NCBI GenBank assembly: GCA_963170055.1
Contig: CAUJGJ010000313.1
Span: 3,126,701 to 3,146,700 of the forward strand
Source of the DNA: Halisarca cf. caerulea
Lineage: Eukaryota; Porifera; Demospongiae; Chondrillida; Halisarcidae
Length of the DNA stretch: 20,000 nucleotides
Reading direction: 5' to 3'
Under the pieces are notes generated by a model, which searched no databases, had not been told where the DNA came from, and was given only the letters and a program-made list of their open reading frames with translations. Positions 10,401-19,400 of the stretch are shown piece by piece. Made by a program: the position numbers and the translations under genes. The stretch's first letter is position 1; every line of letters starts with the position of its first letter.

Positions 10401-12161
10401 GTTGCGTCTGAAGGCTTGTCAATTATCTTCAGATGTTTTTTAAACATTGTAATGCAAAATTGTAGGCAAAAAGAGAAAATCACGCGCCTTCAAATCTTCT
10501 GTTACTATTGAGGAGCGGCCATTTTATTTTGTGGTTATCTGCGTATGATTTCATATTCTTATTTTATACATGCATTTCTTGGCATGCATTTTCGCTTTCA
10601 CATATATTTTGGAGCCTTTTATTCGCATGTTATTATGTTATATCAGTATAAAATTGGTACATGAGTAATATAATTAAAGTAAGCTATCGAACGATATATA
10701 AAAATCAAAACACCATAATGAATATGACGAAGTACCATTGTTTACTAGAAGAGCCACTAAAGCGGTCTTCAGTCGTTAAAGGGTTAAACTTGCAAGAGGA
10801 ATTGAGTGATATATGACCATCTATGGGAAAAGGGGTCACTTTGCGGTTGCTAAATGAGCATAAAATATTTTACTTTTGTCATTTTCCATTGGGTTCAAAA
10901 GGATTTTTTTATTTCAGAAATTGATAGTCATGTATATAATCAATGACTTTGCAGATTTTGAAGTGGATTTGTGTGCTAGTTTTTGAGAACAAGGGTGATT
11001 TTTAGCCATTTTGATTTATCTTGCAATTATAGTATACTATGAGTCTTCGCTGTTTACTGGAAGTTGGTACAAAACTGTCCATTTCCCACACACGACCATT
11101 GCACGTGACTGACAAACATATTGTCATATCTCAGTTGTCGTTCGTGACACGAACACAAACGACCAATCATTGGAATCCATGAAGAATATGCTTTAAAATG
11201 ATTTGTACGTAAATGGAGTATTCGACCAAGACCACAAGAACTCTTTTCCCATAGATGGTCACATATTGTCACTCACGTGTGTATTCATCAGTATGTACAT
11301 ACGTACGTACTTTCCTATGTTACATAGATGATCCTGTGAGAATGTGCTGAGACATGCATAATGGAGGGAATGTATGTATGTACATACGTATGTATGTACA
11401 TATGGGCGTCTTCCCCAATTATTTCTGAGTAATTCTTGTGTGTACGTACATGCATAGGTAATTGTGCATGATCTTCCTGTAGAGTAGTATCCACTCTGAG
11501 AGACTGCCTGCATGAATGATCACTACTTTTGTTTGACTGGTTGATTGGTCACAAATGTACGTTTATATGCTCATATACCTCATATCAAGCTTCCTGTTCC
11601 CAAAGACCATTGCTTTTGAAGTGCCTTCTTTCACAGCTCCCTAAAGGTGGTCTCTCAAGTGGGGTACTGTGCGTTGTTATGATACCAGAGACCATGATCA
11701 TAGCCTGCCTTGCTTTTTGTACCACTTTAGAGGATTGGGCCAAGAAGGTAGCCTTATTAAAGAGGAACTGTTTTGCGTCTGTTTTCAACGAATTCTTTGA
11801 GATGCAAATCCAGAAGAAGGTAGAGGGATCCAAACAGGCCGTCATCGACTACAGAGACCAGGAGACCATGTACGTGTCAGCTCACAAGGACCGCGTCACC
11901 GTCATCTTCAGCACCATCTTCCAAGATGATGACGATATCATTATTGGTAAAGTTTTCATGCAGGAGTTCAAGGAAGGGAGAAGAGGGAGTCAGACAGCTC
12001 CACAGGTGAGGGCAATACAGCCGTAAAGAGGTGGGCATGACCAGTACTGGTGTGGGGTAACCCATTTGGGCAAACGTACGCATGTACACAGGTGTAATAA
12101 AATACATCACCCAGTATATACACGCACACACGAATGCACGCACGCGCGCGCGCGCGCACAC

Positions 12162-12259
<98 letters not shown>

Positions 12260-14473
12260 TGTGTACTGTTTTGTGTACTCCCTTCACAGTAGTAAGCTTA
12301 CAGTGTGGTGTGTCGTGTGATCCCTCCACTGTGTGTTGTGTGTACTCCCCGCTGCAGGTACTCTTCTCACACAAGGAGCCTCCGCAGGAACTGCAGGGAA
12401 CCAGTGCCAGGACAGGAGACAATGTTGGATACATCACATTCGGTGTGTGCTGTTTGCATGTCACCCATACACTGTGTGTGGTTTTGAATTCGCTGCATAT
12501 AGTACATGCGTACCTACGTACGTACATACATAGAAATTAGTATACATGTGCATTAGGATATTGCATACACATGCAATACTTTCCTTGTGTATGTGCATCA
12601 TGGTTGCATCTAGTTCAAAGCTCTTCTCTGCACAGTGAAACCTCTCTAATCCGACACTCGATGGGACCCAAGAGTCTTGTTGGATTAGGAGGTTGTTGGA
12701 TTATGGCGTGCCTCTTTACCAAACTTTTATATTGTGATCTGTTTGTGTGGTAATTGCTGTTTTTTTCTTGTTCTTCTCCCAGTCCTGTTTCCTCGCCACT
12801 TCAGCAAGGATACAAGAGAGAAGACCATTGATTTGATTCACACTTTCCGTGACTACCTCCACTACCACATCAAATGCTCAAAAGTGAGTTACATTCTCCC
12901 CTTGTGATTTTACCCTCTCATCTTTGAGGTGCCTTTTGGGCCAGATTTAAGATGTTTGTATGATGCAGACGACATATACAGTACTTTCCATAGAAATTTC
13001 AGCAATTCTCAATCAGCCAACCAGGTGACGACCACCTGACAGACTGTTGATTGAGGGTGAATTGTCACCTATGTCACGACTACGTGGTATAGGATGATTG
13101 ACGAGTCGAGTTCTAGTTTATTTGAAGTCTTTAGGCCGCTAACTTTTTCATATACTTAACGCGAATACAGTTATTATCCTTCATTGAAGGGAGATGAGAC
13201 ATTCTTATCCTGTTACCTGAAGCCTGCGGCTATCAGTGAAGGTGTCTGTTGTGTGTGTCTGTATGCACGTCTGTTGTACGTATGTGTCTGTATACACATC
13301 TGTTGTTCATATGTGTCTGTATATACATCTGTTGTGTGTGTATCTGTGTACACGGCTGTTGTGTGTGCTCACGTGTAGGCTTACCTCCACTGCCGCATGA
13401 GAGCCAGAACTAACGCTCTCCTAAAGGTCCTCAACAGAGCCAGACCAGAGAGCCTCAAACCCAAGGAGAAGAAGACCATCAGGTATGGGAATTGGATGGG
13501 AATGGAAATTTGTTAAATTGAGTTTTGGAATTGTATGTGCAATATGTTATTACCTTATATGGTATTACAGTTGCTGAAGCCGTCAGTGTGTGTTATGGCT
13601 TTCAATTTGCATGCGTTCATATACTTATGTACAAACATGTGTACCCATTGGGTCGGTGTACAGCAAGTCAAGTTTAGCTGATTCAGTGGATCATGATATG
13701 ATGTATTAGGTATATGCCAAGACTGTGGGTGGATCGAGGGGTTTAGCAGATGAAGTGGGGCAGATTAATTGTAATTACGTTGTATGTACGTAACTTATAC
13801 AGTGAATCCTGTCTTAAAGACCACTCGCCTATAAAGACCACCTGTCTGTAGAGACCACTCCAGGCTGGCTCATTGTCTACTTTAGTTGTTTAAAGGAACT
13901 CCATACAAGGACCACCTGTCTTCAGATACCACGTTACTTGGTACCTTGAGTGGTCGTTGTAGGCAGGTTTACTGTACAGAGGCACATTCTTAAGACAAAC
14001 TCTCGTAACATGAACTTTCTTTTAAGATGAAATATGTTTCATGTCCATTGTTAAAAATCAGGGTGAATTTATGTTCTGTTAAGATGAAATTCTCTTATAA
14101 TGAACATAAAAGGTGGTCCTTTGAGTTTCGTCTTAACAGGCTTTCACTGAATTTCCATTCTTTGAAGTTTGGTGTCTGGCGATACTTCAGCCATCTTTTG
14201 TCATCTTATTGTCCAATGAAAGGGCAACTATGAAGCTAGGTGTAGTCCATTCTCATGTTCTGTCCTTTTTCATTCCTTATCACTTGTCAACAACACATAT
14301 CTATTTGATAAATCTTGGGCACAATTTAGTATGAAAAGTATAATGATAGCCATGTATGTATGTACATGTCTTGTACCCATCCATGTACTTTCTATGATCT
14401 GGCTACATACGTACAAGTGTGTATTTTTGCTCACATGCATACATATAAGGTGTGTGTGTGTGTGTGTCTCTCT

Positions 14474-14522
<49 letters not shown>

Positions 14523-14681
14523 TGTGGGTGTATGGGTGTGGGTGTGCCTATTGCCTTTGTTATAGTACAGGTGTGTGTACATACGTATGCTTGTGTGCCA
14601 GTGTGAGTTGACAATACAAACACATGTTAATCTGCTCTGTTCTTCTCTATAGTGGGCGAACATTCCACCAACAGAGTTGAA
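7441..14681 (+). CDS. ARPC2: Actin-related protein 2/3 complex subunit 2 (p34-Arc)
   Basis: The coding join is 7441-7502, 7588-7625, 7713-7771, 8625-8678, 8960-9056, 11731-12005, 12358-12442, 12783-12883, 13379-13482, 14654-14681. That is 903 bases and 300 residues, the same length as human ARPC2. All introns are GT-AG and all phases agree. Diagnostic family segments are [13 protein letters not shown] (start), [29 protein letters not shown] (112-122), [12 protein letters not shown] (177-188) and [13 protein letters not shown] (243-255). With ARPC4, ARPC2 forms the core of the Arp2/3 complex, which binds the mother filament and nucleates branched actin. The first ATG of the open frame is at 7315, but the family begins at MILLE, so 7441 is preferred. 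Donors of introns 4 (GTGCTT) and 7 (GTGTGT) are weak. An AATAAA lies 91 bases after the stop. Confidence 0.97.
8283..8349. repeat. 36-base tandem duplication in ARPC2 intron 3
   Basis: The unit containing CTGTGTCCCCTTCTTACCCC occurs at 8291 and again at 8327, a period of 36. The copies are joined by repeated ACTAC motifs. The copies look identical, which suggests a recent slip or duplication. Confidence 0.9.
9105..9230 (+). mobile_element. Probable tRNA-derived SINE in ARPC2 intron 5
   Basis: Just after a short GT run comes a tRNA-like head: an A-box-like GGCTAGCACCTAGGTCG, then a near-consensus B-box, GACTTCGAATCC, about 30 bases later. This spacing matches the internal RNA polymerase III promoter of tRNA-derived SINEs. 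A GC-rich body (CACGGAGCACCAGCCCGAGC) follows. I cannot fold a full tRNA cloverleaf, and I see no poly(A) tail or target duplication, so the limits are approximate. Confidence 0.4.
9391..9440. repeat. Short (GT)n tracts in ARPC2 intron 5
   Basis: Two GT runs are separated by TTGAGTTGTTATCATATGTA. A similar short GT run occurs at 9089-9104, just before the SINE-like segment. Confidence 0.9.
9480..10330. other. Intron 5 interior without recognised features
   Basis: No open frame with coding character is visible on either strand. There are scattered short inverted motifs, such as a stem between GTGCAGTACAT near 9600 and ATGTACTGTGC near 9630. I can assign no element boundaries here. Confidence 0.5.
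10335..10775. mobile_element. TTAA-flanked non-autonomous inverted-repeat element (441 bases)
   Basis: TTAA occurs at 10331-10334 and 10776-10779. The enclosed ends are inverted repeats of about 26 bases. The left reads CGACTGAAGACCACTTTTAT. The right, reverse-complemented, reads CGACTGAAGACCGCTTTAGT. Both then reach GCTCT. A TTAA duplication is typical of piggyBac-like elements. I find no transposase frame inside, so it would be non-autonomous. Confidence 0.55.
10804..11274. mobile_element. Second inverted-repeat element (about 471 bases)
   Basis: The left end, from GAGTGATATATGACC, continues through CATCTATGGGAAAAG. The right end near 11244-11274, reverse-complemented, gives GTGAC then the same CATCTATGGGAAAAG. 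The termini share about 30 bases. No protein is encoded. It lies 25 bases from the TTAA-flanked element. The target-site duplication is unclear, so the superfamily is not assigned. Confidence 0.5.
12122..12259. repeat. (CG)n/(CA)n microsatellite in ARPC2 intron 6
   Basis: A (CG)n core (about 12143-12157) runs into a long (CA)n tract with a few substitutions. It occupies about 40 percent of the 352-base intron 6. The CG plus CA composition is a candidate Z-DNA-forming sequence. Confidence 0.95.
12633..12707. repeat. One-ended pogo/Tigger-like MITE terminus
   Basis: It starts CAGTGAAACCTCTCTAATCC and holds two inner inverted copies of the same theme (GTTGGATTAGGAGG and GTTGGATTATGG). CAGTG...ACCTCTCTAATCC-type ends are common in pogo/Tigger-like DNA transposons. 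No matching right end was found before exon 8 at 12783, so it is probably truncated. Confidence 0.45.
13010..13056. repeat. Imperfect palindrome in ARPC2 intron 8
   Basis: TCAATCA...TGATTGA arms surround an inner CAGGTG-ACGAC-CACCTG hairpin. It is short and GC-richer than its surroundings. It could be a transposon remnant or a chance structure. Confidence 0.4.
13254..13369. repeat. Four-copy 29-base minisatellite ending at ARPC2 exon 9
   Basis: Units start at about 13254, 13283, 13312 and 13341 with the core TGTCTGTATACACATCTGTT. The fourth copy is diverged and ends nine bases before the TAG acceptor of exon 9. The repeat therefore supplies the whole pyrimidine/GU tract and probably the branch region of the 3' splice site. 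Confidence 0.85.
13800..13974. mobile_element. CAGTG-type MITE A (175 bases) in ARPC2 intron 9
   Basis: TA flanks both sides (13798-13799 and 13975-13976), as expected for Tc1/mariner/pogo insertion. The left end is CAGTGAATCCTGTCTTAAAG. The right end, reverse-complemented, is CAGTAAACCTGCCTACAACG. Both then reach ACCACTC. Inside, AAAGACCAC or a close variant recurs at 13816, 13833 and 13850 with a 17-base period. There is no coding capacity. Confidence 0.7.
13977..14148. mobile_element. CAGTG-type MITE B (172 bases), directly abutting MITE A
   Basis: The left end is CAGAGGCACATTCTTAAGAC. The right end, reverse-complemented, is CAGTGAAAGCCTGTTAAGAC. Both continue into RAAACTC-like sequence. 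Inner copies of the theme occur (TTTTAAGATGAA, GTTAAGATGAA). It shares the TA at 13975-13976 with MITE A. The right-hand flank is AA rather than TA. Confidence 0.55.
14449..14545. repeat. (GT)n with CT interruption, ARPC2 intron 9
   Basis: GT repeats are broken by TCTCTCTCTC, followed by GTGTGG-type decay. The tract lies 100 to 200 bases before the terminal exon. Confidence 0.95.
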
Positions 14682-14771
14682 GAATTGTTTAGGGTTGTCA
14701 TAGAATATTGTAGTTTCTTTTGTGAACATTGTGTCCAGGATTTACTTAATGTGTGCCTGCTACAACGGTAT

Positions 14772-14777
14772 AATAAA
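14772..14777 (+). terminator. ARPC2 poly(A) signal AATAAA
   Basis: A canonical hexamer lies 91 bases downstream of the ARPC2 TGA in an AT-rich stretch, with T/GT-rich sequence following. It is the first one after the stop codon. Confidence 0.65.
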
Positions 14778-15380
14778 TTTGTAATTATTATTGTGATTCC
14801 ACTGAATGTTTAATAATTGTGTGTTCATAGGAGTGCTTTAATTGGAGCTTGTTCTTGAGGCAGACTACATGAGATATGCATTCAGCATATGTGGTATGTC
14901 TAGCAGTGCTGGCATGCAAGGGTGAGAGTACAAGTACATTCCACATACAGGCATCATTTTACTGGGCCAATCATTGAAAATAATTGAGTTTCCATTAATT
15001 AACATATTCATATCTCACGCAATATTCCAAATCATGAATACACAATTGCATCTGATTTATCTGACACTACATGTGTTGTGAATCCCCATCACTATAATTT
15101 GTCTACTTGATTTACCCAACACCTGCATGATTTAACCATCACATTAATTTGTGGGGAATAGATGTCATTGGATCAACCATGCAGATCCCAGTGTTTGTAT
15201 CAACGAATGATTATAATGTGCCATGCCATACAGCGCTATAGGACATACATTAGTCCCGAACCATGCACTGCCCACCAATGAACCACTGCAAAGGCATCGA
15301 GTGCATGCTGTAAATTATAAGTCACGTGAACGAGATAACCACGTGACCACGAAAGGTTTTTCATTGAAAAGTTGTTGAAA
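14778..15380. other. Intergenic region between ARPC2 and the dispanin gene
   Basis: No gene is seen. The segment is moderately AT-rich, with TTAATTAA-like motifs near 14990. The dispanin promoter must lie at its downstream end. Confidence 0.5.
15323..15345. promoter_or_regulatory. Paired CACGTG E-boxes upstream of the dispanin gene
   Basis: CACGTG occurs at 15323-15328 and 15340-15345. Their flanks give GTCACGTGA and CCACGTGAC, close to the GTCACGTGAC core bound by MiT/TFE and USF-type bHLH-ZIP factors. They sit 36 to 58 bases before the start codon, so they may be core-promoter or 5' UTR sites. Function is inferred from the motif only. Confidence 0.4.
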
Positions 15381-16447
15381 ATGAGCGACAAGAAGCCTCT
15401 CATTCCAACCAACTACCCACCACCTCCTGCCTACAGCTCCACACCTTCTGGTGAGTATATACCATCGATACATGTGATGTTTATGATCTTAGCAAATTTT
15501 CCTGAAGCTCGCAGTAGTCCGTTGCGGTAAAGCCTCCCACGAACCGTTTAACATTTTTCTATTTATAGTTCTCTAGACCGCCAATTGCCTGTTTTGTGCA
15601 ATATTTTGATGCTTTAATTAAGCGGTATAGGAGGTAAGGGTCGGTTGGAAACTTGATACCAAGACCACTCCGTGCAGTCTGTCTAGTATTGCATGTATTA
15701 TTGCAGCCTGGGCATTCGTGCATGTGCGTGCGTGCGTGCGTGCGTGTGTGTGTGCGTGTGTGCATGTGTGTGGATGTGGGTGTTGTATGGGTTGTGTGAG
15801 TATTGTCTGTGTGTGTGTGTGTGTGCACGTGTATGTGTGTGTGTGTGTGTATGTGTAAATTTAAGTCATTCTGTCATCTGAGACTATAATTTAAAATTTT
15901 CTTGTAACCCAAACAGTCTAACTTGGCTACCCAACTACCCAGTTTAGTGACAGCTGTCAGGGTTCTATCTAAGATTAAAATTTTTTTGGGGGGGAAGCCG
16001 GCTTGAGTATTACAGTGAATGACTGCCGCGCAAGATATACACATAAATTTGATGCATGTAGTGTATGTATATAGCAGGGTGATGGGGGGGGATAATTACA
16101 AAGTATAGTAGGGGGCAGGTACATGTATGTATATGTGGTATCTTAGACATCTATAAAACACATGCAGTGCAGTGATAATAGAGGTACATGCAGATATGTA
16201 TATGGAGTGCAGGGGTATATATATACATATGAAACTAGGGGGGTCTGGGGGCATGCCCCCCCAGGGAAAATTTGAGTTTTTAGGTGAGATAATGTTGCAT
16301 TTGAGGCCATTTTAGACCATTCAAGGCCAATTTTCACACTCAAGTAGGGCCTTCTAATACAACGAGTGCCTGTATGTATACATGTGCACACATGTGTGTA
16401 TGCACGCGTGTGTGTGTGTATGTGCGTGTGTGCATGCATGCGCGCGC

Positions 16448-16484
<37 letters not shown>

Positions 16485-19400
16485 TGCATGCCCATATATA
16501 AACCATCGTAAAACATCGAAAGCCTACAAAAGGACGTTTCATAGATCGCTTGCATGAAGCTTATCATTCCGCAAAACATTCGTTTCCGGCGAAAATGCAC
16601 TTCAGCCTAATGTATGGCGGCCATGTTTTTTCGGTGTCAATCCTACATATGGAGTACTACCGTACTCCATAATTATGGAGTGCAGGAGTATACATACTTA
16701 ACTGGAGGGATCTGGAGGCATGCCTCCTTTGACACTCAAGTAGGGCCTACTCCATAGTAATTTGTTTTGCAGTTGGAATTTTTTTGGGGTGGAAGCTAGG
16801 GAGTTTGGGGTGGAAGCTCCCCCCCCCCCCCCCCCCCACTGGATAGAACCCTGGCTGTGAACGAGCACATATGAAAGAAATAGAAATACTGACAGTTTTC
16901 TTATCACAGCTTAGGGGAAGATACTCCTTGATGTCATCCCACACTCATTGATAAACAAAACATGTTTAGGCTACTTTCAACTGTCTTCCAATACCGTTAG
17001 AAGGAATTAGCTATTTTGTGCATTGCACAATTGGTTTTTATCGTCACTTGTAACATTGTCACATTTCGTTGTTACGTACCATTGTGTTTATAGACCGCAT
17101 TTCACACATATGGATTGGGACAAACCAACCTCAATTGGGGCCGCAGCCTAGGATAGCGTTCACGTTGCCCTGTAGACAACCTGGGAATATCCTAAAAATA
17201 TTCCACACATACAATGTCCTATCTTATGTATTCTGTACTTCCAATAAAATATGAATGGAACATAGGGTTTAAATAGGGCAATTTAGAATGCTTTGGTAAG
17301 TGGTAACAGGAGTTGTTGCTATGATTGGGCTATATTGTCCCATATTGACCGCAGCTGATTTCTTGATTCAGGAAAACAAACCCAACAGTAGATAATGCGG
17401 TAACTTGTGTTTGATACTGCTGTTGACTGACTGTTTCAAATCACCCCACTGTTCCTAACTGCATATCTACAACAATATCATACATATTTGTGTTTGGTCT
17501 TTATGTTTGTGTGTTTGCCTCTTGCTTAGCTCCTCTACCGGTTTATCAGTATGCTTCCCCCAGTGCCCCTCCTCCTCCTCCTCCTGGAAATCAGTACAGC
17601 ACTACCACTAATTTAGCGGTACGTTATGGGATAGATGTGACAACTAATGTTTTCACTGAATGTCCATAGGTGACAGTACCTGTAGAATTGACACTAGAGA
17701 TACATGTATAGTTGGGATAGAGTGCATTAGTCAGAGGTTGTTTTCATTCATCTTATCGGACAATCCTTATAGACTTTCCTTTTGAGTTAGCAGTCAATTG
17801 TTTTCCTCATCACTTGAGGTCTCAGCACCTTCAATGCATTGAAACCATGCATTGATGTGAATCTATGAATATCATTGATCTCTTGTTTTTTTCATGTGGA
17901 TGAAATACCAGTGTGTGGGCATCCTATTGAACTGCTACTGGGGGTTGTGGGACAATACACATACTATGCTTACATACATATACGTACATACTTATATGGG
18001 GCTCCTTGGCTTTTGGGAAAAACCCCACCCTTCACCCCAGACAATTTCTAAATAAAGGCCTTTCTAAGGCTGTACCTTTGAGTACAGCTGATCAGCACTT
18101 CACTATAAGCCATGTATGTATTGTATAAGATTTGTATTATTTGGTTCATGTTCGTTCTGCAGATGGTATCCACTCAGCCTGTTAGGACCTACCCTGTACA
18201 GGGCCCATCCCCGCGGTCATATCTGGTGCTGGCAATAATTTCACTGATTTTTGGATTCTGGCCTTTTGGATTGGTTGCCGTTGTCTACAGCATCAAAGTG
18301 AGTGATTTATTGTTGATTTGTCGCATAAACGTTGGAGCACACTATATAAAAAACTTTACACAGGTAGAATTTTAGCACACTATATACAGGATTGTAGTGG
18401 AACCTCTATATTAAGGACACCATTGGGACCACAGTAAACTGTTCTGTATATGGAGATGTCCTTGTTTTAGAGGTTTCGATTGTACACACGTCAATGTGAG
18501 GGACTGTCAATGGGACAGAGCAGTGCCCTATTCATGGAGGTTTCTGCATTTCGGAGGTGTCCTTTAGTAGAGATTTCATGCACTGTAATTATAGCTCAAC
18601 AGAACAGTTGGATAGTCGAGGGGCTTTCAGTGATCTGCATTGTGTGGATAACAATTCAGACTTTGCAATTGTGATTTGCAATTGACGTATCCCCCTCCTA
18701 AATCCTTACCATCTCTAATCCTGCTTTCCTTACGATATATATACCCACTGCTTGCTAACTCCATGGCCAGTAGCTGCCACATGGCACTGCATGTGTATGC
18801 CACTCCGAACCAAGCATCCACAGTAATGAGGTGTTTCCAGCTTTAAGTTGATAAACAGTGTTGTGCATGCATGTCCAGCTAGAGAGATTTGGGAATGTGA
18901 CCTGAAAATAGAGACCTTCACATGTACAGGATTTTCACTTTGTTTTGGGTTGGTGTAAGAGGGTGTGATGTTATTTTTCATGAATTTCTGGTTATTTGTG
19001 AAAATTACAAAAAATAATAAGATAGTTATTGTTGTTATTATTAATAATTATATTGATAATCTTAAAATTAAACTACTATACTGTACATCAGGAAATTTTT
19101 GTGGTACAATAATTTCGCAGTACAAGTTTCGCGGCTAGCTTCATTTTAGGGGTCATAAATTTTTGCGGTCTCTGGCTACCAATTGTGCAACAAAAGCTCC
19201 TCTCTTGTTTTCGAAGTGCTATTTCTCTTAATTAGTGAAATTGCGTCTTAGTTCGTTTATTCTATAGGATAGTTAGTATTTCAATCACTCAAGGAATCAG
19301 CAAAATCTAGTAGGTGAAATGTAGTCCTCTTGGCAGTTCTTTGTCTTCATCAACATTGCGGAAGCCGGCTTGAAGACTATTGACGAAGATTCATATGCAA

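Larger units (their letters stand above)
15958..16853. mobile_element. Composite inverted-repeat element (896 bases) in dispanin intron 1
   Basis: The left end is CAGGGTTCTATCTAAG. The right end, reverse-complemented, is CAGGGTTCTATCCAGT. Both are flanked by GCTGT (15953-15957 and 16854-16858). Further in, both ends share a G-run plus GGGGGAAGC / GGGGTGGAAGCT theme. CAGGG termini recall hAT-type elements, which usually give 8-base duplications. Here I see only five matching bases, so the class is uncertain. The interior contains a direct repeat pair, a GT microsatellite and the 67-base hairpin repeat. No transposase is seen. Confidence 0.6.

Noticed and set aside
11529..12026. 165-codon plus-strand frame as an independent gene
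   Set aside because: It is ARPC2 exon 6 (11731-12005) with readthrough into the flanking introns.
8240..13378. Tandem repeats as a CRISPR-like array
   Set aside because: The repeats are head-to-tail minisatellites without unique spacers, in the introns of an animal gene.
16785..16945. Glycine-rich small protein frame across the poly-C run
   Set aside because: It arises from the homopolymer inside the 896-base element and has no coding support.
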